A DNA stretch of 64,000 bases. It comes from Pedobacter miscanthi (lineage in GTDB: Bacteria > Bacteroidota > Bacteroidia > Sphingobacteriales > Sphingobacteriaceae). Location of the stretch: the NCBI RefSeq assembly GCF_003315595.1, contig NZ_QNQU01000017.1:62001-126000 (forward strand). The letters run 5' to 3'. The stretch's first letter is position 1. Each line of letters begins with the position of its first letter. Of this stretch, positions 55,928 through 64,000 are shown in pieces. Position numbers and translations under genes: made by a program. Under the pieces are notes generated by a model that had not been told where the DNA came from, ran no database searches, and saw nothing but the letters and a program-made list of their open reading frames with translations.

Positions 55928-56581
55928 ATGCTTTTTCTAACGTTTTTCATCGGCATCATTCTCAATGCCATGGGGTATATCCCCCCGGGCAACATCAACC
56001 TTACTGTTGCGCAACTGGCCATTAACAAGGGCATGCGCCAGGTTTGGTATTTTATCCTGTCGTTCTCTTGTGTAGAAGTGTTTTTTACTTTCGGGATGAT
56101 GCGTTTCGCGAGATGGGCCATGAGCGATATCAACCCGAATGAGGCGGTAAGCGAGGTACGCTTAAGTACCCTGGTTGATTGCTTTATGATTGTGATGTTT
56201 CTGGTGATGGGTACTATTACCTGGAGAAACCGGAAAAAAGTACCTAAAACGAGCAATAAAAAAGAAGATAAACGCAGCGGAAGTGTTTTATACGGATTAA
56301 TTTTAGGGGTGTTAAACCCCGTTCAGATTCCGTTCTGGCTGTTTTTTGGCAATTATGTAATTTTACACCAGTGGATTGAAACCGATTACCTTTCGCTGGT
56401 CATATTTAGTTTAGGTTCGGGTGTTGGTTCTTCACTGGCACTTTATGTATATGCGCATTTTGCAACTTATATACAGGAGAAATTTGCGCTGAGCAGCCTG
56501 ATTATCAATAAATCCATCGCGATATTTTTATATGCACTGGCCGCTTATCTGGTGGTAAAACAGGTGATTGTTATTCTTTAG
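55928..56581 (+). CDS. LysE/RhtB-family amino-acid exporter-like protein
   Basis: 217 aa, about six membrane helices; begins MLFLTFFIGIILNAMGYIPP with PGNINLTVAQLAINKGMRQ, the LysE-type first-helix pattern, and a Lys/Arg-rich loop (NRKKVPKTSNKKEDKRSG) mid-protein. 8 bp after uvrA's stop, so possibly co-transcribed. Substrate unknown. Confidence 0.8.
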   Translation: MLFLTFFIGIILNAMGYIPPGNINLTVAQLAINKGMRQVWYFILSFSCVEVFFTFGMMRFARWAMSDINPNEAVSEVRLSTLVDCFMIVMFLVMGTITWRNRKKVPKTSNKKEDKRSGSVLYGLILGVLNPVQIPFWLFFGNYVILHQWIETDYLSLVIFSLGSGVGSSLALYVYAHFATYIQEKFALSSLIINKSIAIFLYALAAYLVVKQVIVIL

Positions 56582-56935
56582 AAGACTTGTTTTAATACCC
56601 GTCATTTCTACCGTAGTAGAGAAATCTGCTGGGAATGAGTAATGCCACAGGCTTTTTGTTTTTGCCACGGAGGCACTGAAAACACGGAAAACTTCATTTA
56701 AATTCTTACTCCAAGGTCTGTGTCCACACATACCTTCGCATAAAGTCCTTTTACATATTGTATAATGTTTATTTCTTTTCGTTCTGTGATGACGCAGACC
56801 GAGGAGCCATGCATTTTCTGTTATAAAATTGATACACGGATAAGGTTCTGTTAACTTAATCATAACATTAAATTTATGTTTAAGAAGCTTGATCAACCTA
56901 ATATTGGGCTTTAATACAAAACATATTTTATCCTT
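56582..56935. other. Gene-free stretch with dispersed-repeat fragments
   Basis: Contains a degenerate REP-like piece (CCGTCATTTCTACCGTAGTA, about 56599-56630) and a CCACGGAGGCACTG...ACACGG piece (56667-56690) related to the 88-bp repeat. The minus-strand open frame across it is not convincing. Confidence 0.5.
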
Positions 56936-57781
56936 ATGTCTAACAGACGATTTTTCCTGAAAAATAGTTTGGCTGCTGCGGTTGTGGCCAGTATTTCGCC
57001 AGTTCTATCATCATTTGCGGATGAACAGCATCCTGTTTCCGCTAAAACCGGTAAAGCGCCAAAGCTTCGTTTCGCCATTGCTTCTGATGGTCATTACGGG
57101 CAACCGGGAACTGAATATAAACTTCATCACCAAAATATTGTAAAATGGTTAAATGAAGCACACGATCAAAATCCTTTAAATTTTGTGATCATTAACGGTG
57201 ATTTAGTTCATGATCGCCCTGATTTGCTGCCTGAAGTTAAAAAAGATTATTATGATAAACTTAAAGTTCCTTTTTACGCCATTCCAGGCAACCACGATCA
57301 TGCCGATACCAAAATATGGAAATCGGTTTTTGGCTATGAGGATAATTTTTCTTTCGAAAAAAACGGGGTAGGTTTTGTTCTGGCCAATACCTCGGATACA
57401 AAAGGAACTTATTTATGCCCGAACAATGATTTTTTAAAACGGGAACTGGACAAGTTCAAAAACCTTAAAACCGTTTTCGTGGTATTGCACATTCCACCAC
57501 ATTTTTGGGTGCCCGAAAGTCCATTTGTTGATTGTCCGGATACCATTAAATTATTGCATAGTTATCCTAATGTAAAAGCCGTTTTTCATGGCCACGACCA
57601 TAGTCTTGATGCTGTTTTTTACACTGATAAACTTCCTCATTTTTTTGATGCACACATCGGCGGGAACTGGGGTACGGCTTATAAAGGTTACCGGATTGTA
57701 GAGGTTGATGAGAACGATAAAATCCAGACTTATCAGGTAAATGCAAGTCAATCGCCAATGTTAAACGAAACCAAATTTTAA
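56936..57781 (+). CDS. Tat-exported metallophosphoesterase
   Basis: 281 aa. Twin-arginine signal NRRFFLK at residues 3-9 with hydrophobic stretch to about residue 28. Metallophosphatase motifs in order: SDGHYGQ (D-x-H), INGDLVHDR (GD), PGNHDH (GNH) and HGHDHSLD. Likely periplasmic phosphoesterase. First of a three-gene exported cluster (11-bp and 23-bp gaps). Substrate unknown. Confidence 0.9.
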   Translation: MSNRRFFLKNSLAAAVVASISPVLSSFADEQHPVSAKTGKAPKLRFAIASDGHYGQPGTEYKLHHQNIVKWLNEAHDQNPLNFVIINGDLVHDRPDLLPEVKKDYYDKLKVPFYAIPGNHDHADTKIWKSVFGYEDNFSFEKNGVGFVLANTSDTKGTYLCPNNDFLKRELDKFKNLKTVFVVLHIPPHFWVPESPFVDCPDTIKLLHSYPNVKAVFHGHDHSLDAVFYTDKLPHFFDAHIGGNWGTAYKGYRIVEVDENDKIQTYQVNASQSPMLNETKF

Positions 57782-57792
57782 CGATTACATCA

Positions 57793-58632
57793 ATGAAAAA
57801 GACATTTTTAATACTCATTTTTGCTTCTGCCGTATTAAACTGTGCTGCGCAAAAAATAAGCGAAACCAAAACAGATGTTAAAGTAGGAACGGATGCTGCT
57901 CAACCTTTTCTGTTTTCTTTAAATACCCTCACTGCAGAAAATCCACGCTGGAACATCCATTACTCTGGTAGTTATGGCGAAAGAACCAACGGACAATTTG
58001 GCTATGATGGTTTGGGGCAGCAGTTTGGTGTTAAAGGCTATTTAGGTAGCAGATTTACTTTATATGCTACAGCTGCAATCGGTTTTGCCAATGCCGGTGG
58101 TGTTACCTCTGCCGAACAGGCTGAAGTAATCAGGGATTTGGTTGGCGGAAAAGGTATAGCAGGTTTTAGGTTGGGTGCCGGTTTAGGCTTAAGCCGTGAT
58201 TGGTCGAACGTTGGCTCGGCAATCAGCCGGATTACAGCCTCATTCGACCGCACAAACTGGCGGATGGCGGGTAACCTCCGTTTCGAAAAAGCTTTTGATA
58301 AAACGAGGGACAAACTCGATTTTATTACCAGTTTTGGCTATCAGCACCGTGTTTCGAATGTTTTGTACCTCGGTGTTGAGGCTTTAGGACAAGATTTAGA
58401 AGGTTTCTGGGAAAAAGACGAAGCAGAAGGTGGAGCAAAGGTGATGATCGGACCATCAATCAACCTCGAGCCGAACCATTCTAAACTATCATTCTCTATT
58501 TCTGGCGGACCAGTTTTCTACGCCACCCGCAGTCAGGTAATTCCATCTGAAGCGATCCGCGAAATCGGCTCCGTAGCCTCAGGCAATGGTTATACCATCA
58601 GGGCATTGGTTAATTTTAATCTTCACCGCTAA
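57793..58632 (+). CDS. Exported beta-barrel-like hypothetical protein
   Basis: 279 aa, signal peptide (about 1-19, ending LNCAAQ). Gly- and aromatic-rich alternating strands (WNIHYSGSYGERT, GVKGYLGSRFTLYATAAIGF, ...) ending YTIRALVNFNLHR, the pattern of a small outer-membrane barrel. Sits between two exported phosphoesterases, so a porin or anchor for them is possible. Confidence 0.7.
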   Translation: MKKTFLILIFASAVLNCAAQKISETKTDVKVGTDAAQPFLFSLNTLTAENPRWNIHYSGSYGERTNGQFGYDGLGQQFGVKGYLGSRFTLYATAAIGFANAGGVTSAEQAEVIRDLVGGKGIAGFRLGAGLGLSRDWSNVGSAISRITASFDRTNWRMAGNLRFEKAFDKTRDKLDFITSFGYQHRVSNVLYLGVEALGQDLEGFWEKDEAEGGAKVMIGPSINLEPNHSKLSFSISGGPVFYATRSQVIPSEAIREIGSVASGNGYTIRALVNFNLHR

Positions 58633-58655
58633 TATTGCGTATATTAATTAAGAAA

Positions 58656-61097
58656 ATGAAAAAAACATATTTTTTAATATTCCTGTGTTTCCTTTTTATT
58701 CAAAAAGGATTTGCACAATTGCCCGGAAAAAACGAAACTACGCAGCAGATTTTGTTGCCCAATGGATGGAAACTGAGTCCTGCAGGTCATTCACTGCAAT
58801 TGGGCGATCTGCCATTAAATATGCAGTTAAGTGCTTCGGGTAAGTACCTGGCCATTACCAATAACGGGCAAAGTACCCAGTCATTGCAATTAGTTGATGC
58901 CAAAACTGAAAAGATTATCGATGAAAAAGTTTTGAGCAAATCGTGGTATGGCATCGCTTTTAGTAAAGATGAAAAACACCTTTATGCTTCAGGGGGAAAC
59001 GACAACTGGATTCTGGATTTCAATATCCAGAACGATAAACTGGGCAAAAGCGATACCATTAAACTAGGACCAATCTGGCCTAAAGGAAAAATCAGTCCGG
59101 CGGGGATAGTGGTAAATAAAAACAACAGTAAATTATATACTGTAACCAAAGAAGATAGCAGCTTATACATCATCAACCCTGTTGAAAAGAAGATTTTGAA
59201 GAAAATCCAGCTTCCGGCAATTGCCTATAGTTGTGTTTTGGCTGCAGATGAAAGTAAGTTGTACGCTTCATTGTGGGGAGGGAAATCAGTTGCCGTTATC
59301 GACCTTGCTGCTGAAAAGATTGAAAGACTCATCCCGGTAGGCGATCACCCTAACGAACTTTTACTCAATAAAAAAGGAAATACTTTGTTTGTGGCTAACG
59401 CAAACGATAATACCGTTTCGGTAATCAATACTTCAAATAATAAGGTAATCGAAACCATTGCCACCACGCTTTATGCTACCCAGTTAACCGGTTCTACTAC
59501 CAATGGTTTGGCGCTGAGTGCCAATGAAAAAACCTTGTACATTGCCAATGCTGATAATAATTGTCTGGCCGTTTTTGATGTAAGCAAACCTGGTGTAAGT
59601 CAGAGCCAGGGATTTATTCCGGTAGGCTGGTACCCTACAAGTGTTAAAGTTTTAGGCTCGAAAATTTTGGTTACCAATGGCAAAGGCAATACTTCTATGG
59701 CGAACCCACAGGGGCCACAACCCATTTCTAAGGTAGATAACAGTGGTTACCAAATGGGCAGTACGGCCAATAGCAGGCTGCAATATATAGCAGGATTATT
59801 TAAGGGTACATTATCTTTTATCGATGCCCCAAAACCCGAGCAATTAAAAACATATACCAAACAGGTTTATGCCAATACGCCTTTTACTAACAAGCGTACT
59901 GTTACCGCTGATGGTGAAGCCGGAAACCCGATTCCGCGTAAGCAAGGCGAAAAATCGCCGATTAAACATGTTTTTTATATCATTAAAGAAAACAGGACTT
60001 ACGACCAGGTACTAGGCGATGTTGCAAAAGGTAACGGCGATTCTACATTAACATTATTTGGTAGAAAAATTACCCCTAATCAGCATGCTTTTGCCGAAAA
60101 TTATGTGCTTCTTGATAATTTTTATGTAGATGCAGAAGTAAGTGCCGATGGACACAACTGGAGTATGGCCGCTTATGCCACCGATGTAGTGGAAAAAACC
60201 TGGCCAACGAGTTATGGTGCACGCGGTGGCAGTACAACTTTTGAAGGAGGCCGGCCGGTTACCTATCCTAAAGGTGGCTTTATCTGGGATTACTGTCAGC
60301 GGGCTGGCGTAAGTTACCGCAGTTATGGCGAATTTGGCGATTATGGAAAAGCGAATATCAAATCGTTGCAGGGCCACATGTGTGCGGCTTCTCCGGGTTT
60401 CGACATGGACATTAAAGACCAGGTTCGTGTAGATGCCTGGCAACACGATTTCGATTCGTTACTGGTGGCCGGTGTTGTACCACAATTTAATACATTAAGG
60501 ATTTCTAACGACCATACCAGCGGGCAAAAGAAAGGAAAATATTCGCCACAGGCGGCGGTTGCAGATAACGATTTAGCTGTTGGCCGTATTTTAGAACATT
60601 TATCACACAGTAAAATATGGAAAGAATCGGTTGTTTTTATTCTGGAAGATGATGCACAGAATGGTCCCGACCATGTTGATGCACACCGTTCGCCGGCGTA
60701 TGTGGTTGGTCCTTACGTAAAAAGGAATACGCCTGTACATACCATGTATTCTACCTCTGGATTTTTAAGAACCATGGAACTTATTTTGGGCCTACCGCCA
60801 ATGAGTCAGTATGATGCCGCTGCAATGCCCCTGTATGAATGTTTTACCGCTAAGCCCGATTTTACACCTTGTAATGTGTTACAGCCCCTTATCGATTTGG
60901 ATACCAGGAATGTAGCAGTGAACGAGAGCAGTAAACGTTCTGAATTGTTCAACTTTGCCAAAGAAGATTCTGCACCCGATTTGGATTTAAATGAAGTGGT
61001 TTGGAAATCGGTTAAAGGCGAGCAATCGGTAATGCCTGCACCAAAACGAAGTGCATTCGTGATTTTGGAGAAAAAGAAAAAAGATGACGATGATTAG
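58656..61097 (+). CDS. YncE-like beta-propeller fused to alkaline-phosphatase-superfamily phosphoesterase
   Basis: About 813 aa from ATG 58656 (MKKTYFLIFLCFLF signal peptide, ending FAQ); an upstream TTG at 58635 adds seven. N-terminal propeller (about 40-370; NELLLNKKGNTLFVANANDN, GWYPTSV) followed by a phosphoesterase domain (about 430-760) with KHVFYIIKENRTYDQVLGD, FYVDAEVSADGH and FILEDDAQNGPDHVDAHRSP. Ends Lys/Asp-rich (EKKKKDDDD). Role in phosphate or phosphonate release is inferred. Confidence 0.88.
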   Translation: MKKTYFLIFLCFLFIQKGFAQLPGKNETTQQILLPNGWKLSPAGHSLQLGDLPLNMQLSASGKYLAITNNGQSTQSLQLVDAKTEKIIDEKVLSKSWYGIAFSKDEKHLYASGGNDNWILDFNIQNDKLGKSDTIKLGPIWPKGKISPAGIVVNKNNSKLYTVTKEDSSLYIINPVEKKILKKIQLPAIAYSCVLAADESKLYASLWGGKSVAVIDLAAEKIERLIPVGDHPNELLLNKKGNTLFVANANDNTVSVINTSNNKVIETIATTLYATQLTGSTTNGLALSANEKTLYIANADNNCLAVFDVSKPGVSQSQGFIPVGWYPTSVKVLGSKILVTNGKGNTSMANPQGPQPISKVDNSGYQMGSTANSRLQYIAGLFKGTLSFIDAPKPEQLKTYTKQVYANTPFTNKRTVTADGEAGNPIPRKQGEKSPIKHVFYIIKENRTYDQVLGDVAKGNGDSTLTLFGRKITPNQHAFAENYVLLDNFYVDAEVSADGHNWSMAAYATDVVEKTWPTSYGARGGSTTFEGGRPVTYPKGGFIWDYCQRAGVSYRSYGEFGDYGKANIKSLQGHMCAASPGFDMDIKDQVRVDAWQHDFDSLLVAGVVPQFNTLRISNDHTSGQKKGKYSPQAAVADNDLAVGRILEHLSHSKIWKESVVFILEDDAQNGPDHVDAHRSPAYVVGPYVKRNTPVHTMYSTSGFLRTMELILGLPPMSQYDAAAMPLYECFTAKPDFTPCNVLQPLIDLDTRNVAVNESSKRSELFNFAKEDSAPDLDLNEVVWKSVKGEQSVMPAPKRSAFVILEKKKKDDDD

Positions 61098-61123
61098 TCG
61101 TCAATTATAACCCTTCTACAAAT

Positions 61124-61159
61124 AAAAAGGCAATTTTCTAACCGAAAATTGCCTTTTTT
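61124..61159 (+). terminator. Intrinsic terminator after the phosphoesterase cluster
   Basis: AAAGGCAATTTTC pairs with GAAAATTGCCTTTTTT (61144-61159), a 5-base loop. Ends the 56936-61097 transcript. Confidence 0.85.
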
Positions 61160-61229
61160 GTTTATCGTCATTAATGGGATAAATGTATTGCCTCTTGTTA
61201 GAAAGCAATTGCTGTGCTAATTTTAACGT

Positions 61230-61446
61230 TCGTCCTGCTTTTTGCTTGTAGTCCCGATTAGAAGGAAATCGGGAGCTACCGCGGCATCCGATAGCTATCG
61301 GATCAGGTTTAAATTGGGTAATATCTTGCTAATATTGAAGGCTGATCAGCATGATGCAGCGAGTACGTATTTTAATATAATTTACCACAGATAAAAAGGA
61401 TACACACAGATAAAATCCGTGTTTATCTGTGTACATCTGTGGTTAA
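61230..61446. repeat. Dispersed hairpin repeats
   Basis: TCCCGATTAGAAGGAAATCGGGA (61253-61275) and GCATCCGATAGCTATCGGAT hairpins, of the same family as 49955-50005 in reverse. Then a CCACAGAT...ATCTGTGG hairpin at 61385-61442. No gene between 61098 and 61473. Confidence 0.55.
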
Positions 61447-61473
61447 AAACATTGCCTATAATAATGACCTTAT

Positions 61474-61962
61474 CTACAATTTCCAGTCCGGTCTTTCGAA
61501 ATGGCAGGTGTAACCATAGGGATTTTTCTGCAAATAATCCTGGTGTTCTTCTTCAGCATTCCAGAAATCGGTTTCAGGTACTACCTCCGTTACAATTTTT
61601 CCGGGCCATTTGCCTGAAGCATCTAGTTCTGCAATTAGTGTATTTGCCGTTTCTTTTTGCTCTTCGCTATTGTAAAAAATGGCAGAACGGTAAGAGGTGC
61701 CGATATCATTTCCCTGGCGGTTCCGGGTACTCGGATCGTGGATCTGGAAAAAATATTCCAGTAATTGGCGGTATGATAAAATAGCAGGGTCGAAAACAAT
61801 TTCAATGCCTTCGGCATGTGTACCATGGTTACGATAGGTGGCATTGGGCACATCGCCGCCAGTATAACCTACAACTGTAGAAATTACACCTGGCAAATGA
61901 CGGATTAATTCTTCTACTCCCCAAAAGCAACCGCCGGCAAGAATGGCTTTTTCAGTATTCAT
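61474..61962 (-). CDS. msrA: Peptide-methionine (S)-S-oxide reductase
   Basis: 162 aa, typical length of stand-alone MsrA. Active-site GCFWGVEELIRHLPGV near residues 11-26 with the catalytic Cys, and downstream GYTGGDVPNATYRNHGTHAE and HDPSTRNRQGNDIG. Repairs oxidised methionine in proteins. Single gene. Confidence 0.96.
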   Translation of the reverse strand: MNTEKAILAGGCFWGVEELIRHLPGVISTVVGYTGGDVPNATYRNHGTHAEGIEIVFDPAILSYRQLLEYFFQIHDPSTRNRQGNDIGTSYRSAIFYNSEEQKETANTLIAELDASGKWPGKIVTEVVPETDFWNAEEEHQDYLQKNPYGYTCHFERPDWKL

Positions 61963-62104
61963 ATATCTTTCCTTTTTTTGATGTACTAAAGATACGACGA
62001 AGATGTGTAAAGGGAAAGTAAAGATGGAGCTGCCTAAATGAGAAACTTGCTTGCGTTCTTATATTGTTTTATTGCGTAATGGTTATATTATTAGGTGATA
62101 TCGC

Positions 62105-63022
62105 CTAACGCCAAACGCTTAACACCAAACGCTTATCGCTCAACGCCCAACGCAACCCGCTAAACTGCATAAAACTCAGATTGTTTTTTCGGGATGAACT
62201 TACGGCAATTCCTTTTTCTGCTTGATCAGTAAAGGTAAAACCTTCCAGCTCATCTGCCTTATCGGTGTCGATTACGGTTAAAACAGATTCATGTCCGTTT
62301 GCAATTGATTTCTCCAGATCGATGAAAGTGAAACGCCATTTGCGGCCTTCTATCTGGTTCTGGATTAAAACCAAAATTCCTTTATTGGCGATCCAATGCA
62401 GGTTTTGTACCCACGGCGAGCAGGTAAATTTTTTGAATAAAATGCCTTTTTCGCTGGTTTTACCGGCCTTTGCCAAAGCTTTCGGATCGTACAAACGTAC
62501 TTCGTTTGCTTTATTGCCGTAATCTGCGGTAGCCAAAAACCATTTTCCCTTATAATTTACATATTCCGGTCGCGTGCCCTGGATACAGGCATCATCATCG
62601 ATGGTTTTGATGAGGTTTCCATCCAGCGTTTTCGTTTTTAAAAAACCTTCCCAATCAATGCAGTTAATTACGGCTTTCCAAAGGGTACCCTCTGCATTCT
62701 GTTTTACCGAATTGCCAACAAAAGTAGGTAAACCTTTATGGTAAGCTATTCCGGTGGGGTGTTTAATGATGTTTTCACCTTTAACAGTAAACCGATATTC
62801 TTCATTCTGATAAATTAATGAGTCGTTTTGTAGCTGATATTTCCGTAATACCCCAACTTCCCTGTCGCCGTAAAGAAAATAGCTTCCATTCTGGTAAGAT
62901 ATCCCCTGACAGGCACCTAACGAATCGATGGTAACCGTTTTGGTGATTTTTCCATTTGTATCACTATACCTGGCTACAAAAAACATTACCACCAGCAGTA
63001 AAATTGGATTTAAGGTTTTCAT
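62105..63022 (-). CDS. Exported beta-propeller-like hypothetical protein
   Basis: 305 aa with a signal peptide (about 1-20). Repeated beta motifs (GISYQNGSYFLYGDRE, GIAYHKGLPTFVGNSV, LHWIANKGILVLIQNQ) suggest a propeller. No enzyme motif recognised. The frame is clean to an ATG at 63022. Function unknown. Confidence 0.62.
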   Translation of the reverse strand: MKTLNPILLLVVMFFVARYSDTNGKITKTVTIDSLGACQGISYQNGSYFLYGDREVGVLRKYQLQNDSLIYQNEEYRFTVKGENIIKHPTGIAYHKGLPTFVGNSVKQNAEGTLWKAVINCIDWEGFLKTKTLDGNLIKTIDDDACIQGTRPEYVNYKGKWFLATADYGNKANEVRLYDPKALAKAGKTSEKGILFKKFTCSPWVQNLHWIANKGILVLIQNQIEGRKWRFTFIDLEKSIANGHESVLTVIDTDKADELEGFTFTDQAEKGIAVSSSRKNNLSFMQFSGLRWALSDKRLVLSVWR

Positions 63023-63281
63023 GATTTATGAATCTAAGGGTTCATCAAATACCTGTGCCTGCTAAACATTAATACATGAGAAAAAATAGAATAGGGCAAC
63101 TAAAATTTGAAAGCAAATTACCGGATTTACCATTAAAGAAAGATTAACAGCATGTTATCTGTTTAATTTAGTAAATCGATATAGTAATGCAATAAAGCAC
63201 ATTTAACATTAAATTAAAGTGATGCATTCAATCTGTACAAAGAGTTAATGCAGGGGATACATAGTGTTAAAAATACACTAA

Positions 63282-63289
63282 TACTTTTG
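63282..63289 (+). promoter_or_regulatory. TAnnTTTG promoter element before SusC gene
   Basis: TACTTTTG, 133 bp before the SusC ATG, implying a leader of about 125 nt. The rest of 63023-63421 is AT-rich without a gene. Confidence 0.5.
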
Positions 63290-63421
63290 CCGCAGTAGAA
63301 CGCTCCATAATATTACTTGTTAACCCATAAGGATAAGCCTATGTAAATGTGAAATCTACAATCTCTGTCTCCAAAAACAAAAAGCCTAATACAATTCAAA
63401 ATCATTACTAAGAACAAAAAG

Positions 63422-64000
63422 ATGACATCATTTTTTTTAACCGCGGGTATGAAAAATACCTGCAGGAAATTGCTTTTTCCATTAGGATTACTGGCCATCT
63501 GTAATACTAATGCGATTGCAATAAATCATGTATCGCCCATATCGGGGTTACAACGCCATGCATTTGCCACGGTAAGTGGTACAGTTACCGACCAGAATAA
63601 ACAACCATTGCCAGGTGTAAGCGTGTTTGAGAAAAAAACAAAAAAAACAACCGTTACTGATAGTAATGGTAAATACGTTATTACTGTTGATGAAGGTGCT
63701 ATTCTGGTATTTTCTTATATCGGTTACGATAATCAGGAGGTTGTGGTTAACGGTAAGCAGAGTATAAATATTGTTTTAAAAGAAAGCAGCAATACGCTAA
63801 ATGAGGTTGTGGCCATCGGTTACCAGAAAATAAGAAAATCTGACGTAACAGGAGCCATCAGCAGTGTTAAGGCCAGCGAAATAAATTTAACCTCGCCAAC
63901 GGTTGGCCAGGCATTGGTTGGTAAAGTTGCCGGTGTGCAGGTATCACAAACCAGTGGTGCACCATATTCGGGCACCAAAATCAGGGTTAGGGGTATCGGT
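63422..64000 (+). CDS. SusC/RagA-family TonB-linked outer-membrane receptor (5' part, runs off window)
   Basis: 193 codons, open to the end. Signal peptide (about 1-33, MTSFFLTAGMKNTCRKLLFP...), then CarboxypepD_reg-like domain (VSGTVTDQNKQPLPGVSVFE ... DSNGKYVITVDEGAILVFSY), TonB-box-like NEVVAIGYQ and the start of the plug (KSDVTGAISSVKASEI ... GVQVSQTSGAPYSG). These are SusC hallmarks; a SusD gene would be expected downstream outside the window. Glycan substrate unknown. Confidence 0.93.
   Translation, partial: MTSFFLTAGMKNTCRKLLFPLGLLAICNTNAIAINHVSPISGLQRHAFATVSGTVTDQNKQPLPGVSVFEKKTKKTTVTDSNGKYVITVDEGAILVFSYIGYDNQEVVVNGKQSINIVLKESSNTLNEVVAIGYQKIRKSDVTGAISSVKASEINLTSPTVGQALVGKVAGVQVSQTSGAPYSGTKIRVRGIG

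Noticed and set aside
56528..56896. 122-aa minus-strand frame
   Set aside because: Covers intergenic repeat fragments and the end of the LysE-type gene; composition unlike a protein.

Overview
The window looks like a chromosome segment of a Sphingobacteriaceae-type Bacteroidota, Pedobacter-like. This rests on the protein families (SusC/RagA and CarboxypepD-type TonB receptors, a LptF/G permease, RibBA fusion, TamB, paired desaturases), on TAnnTTTG promoter motifs in front of several genes, on scarce Shine-Dalgarno sequences, and on AT-rich intergenic DNA full of short hairpin and tandem repeats. No database search was possible, so genus-level placement is inference.

Layout. 1-3.8 kb: iron acquisition (TonB-dependent siderophore receptor plus PepSY membrane protein). 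3.8-28.07 kb: an accessory region made of cargo blocks, all delimited by same-direction copies of one terminator-like hairpin. The last copy is the 3' flank of an intact tRNA-Met(CAT) gene (27996-28069, minus). Several other copies still carry the last bases of that tRNA. A truncated tyrosine-integrase gene sits next to the tRNA. The blocks hold: (i) AraC/DoxX/NAD-epimerase and MarR/S41 peptidase genes; (ii) SDR, Crp-like regulator, S41 peptidase, Kelch lipoprotein, a micro-lipoprotein pair, an IS21-like scar and a secreted operon led by a HExxH lipoprotein; (iii) one small hypothetical gene; (iv) a stand-alone AAA/ABC-type ATPase with an R-x3-E...HH tail, and a chromate operon whose regulator fuses a ChrB-like domain to an AraC DNA-binding domain; (v) a frameshifted response-regulator gene, a GC-rich UvrA paralogue and an ABM-type monooxygenase. 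I read this as an island built by repeated insertion at the tRNA-Met 3' end, now mostly decayed at its ends.

28.07-30.6 kb holds a dense 21-bp/106-bp tandem array, one hypothetical gene and the left arm of a ~300-bp inverted repeat whose right arm lies at 45.4-45.7 kb. Between the arms is a housekeeping block: START-like protein, LptF/G permease, RibBA, TamB, TsaD, a second TonB receptor, RecA and endonuclease III. It is interspersed with REP-like palindromes and an 88-bp tandem repeat.

45.9-64 kb: an HTH regulator divergent from two overlapping fatty-acid desaturase genes and a small outer-membrane-type protein; an MFS exporter; an ECF-type sigma factor; the canonical UvrA followed by a LysE-family transporter; a Tat-exported metallophosphoesterase, a beta-barrel-like protein and a YncE/phosphoesterase fusion in one tight cluster; MsrA; a propeller-like hypothetical; and the 5' part of a SusC/RagA receptor running off the window.
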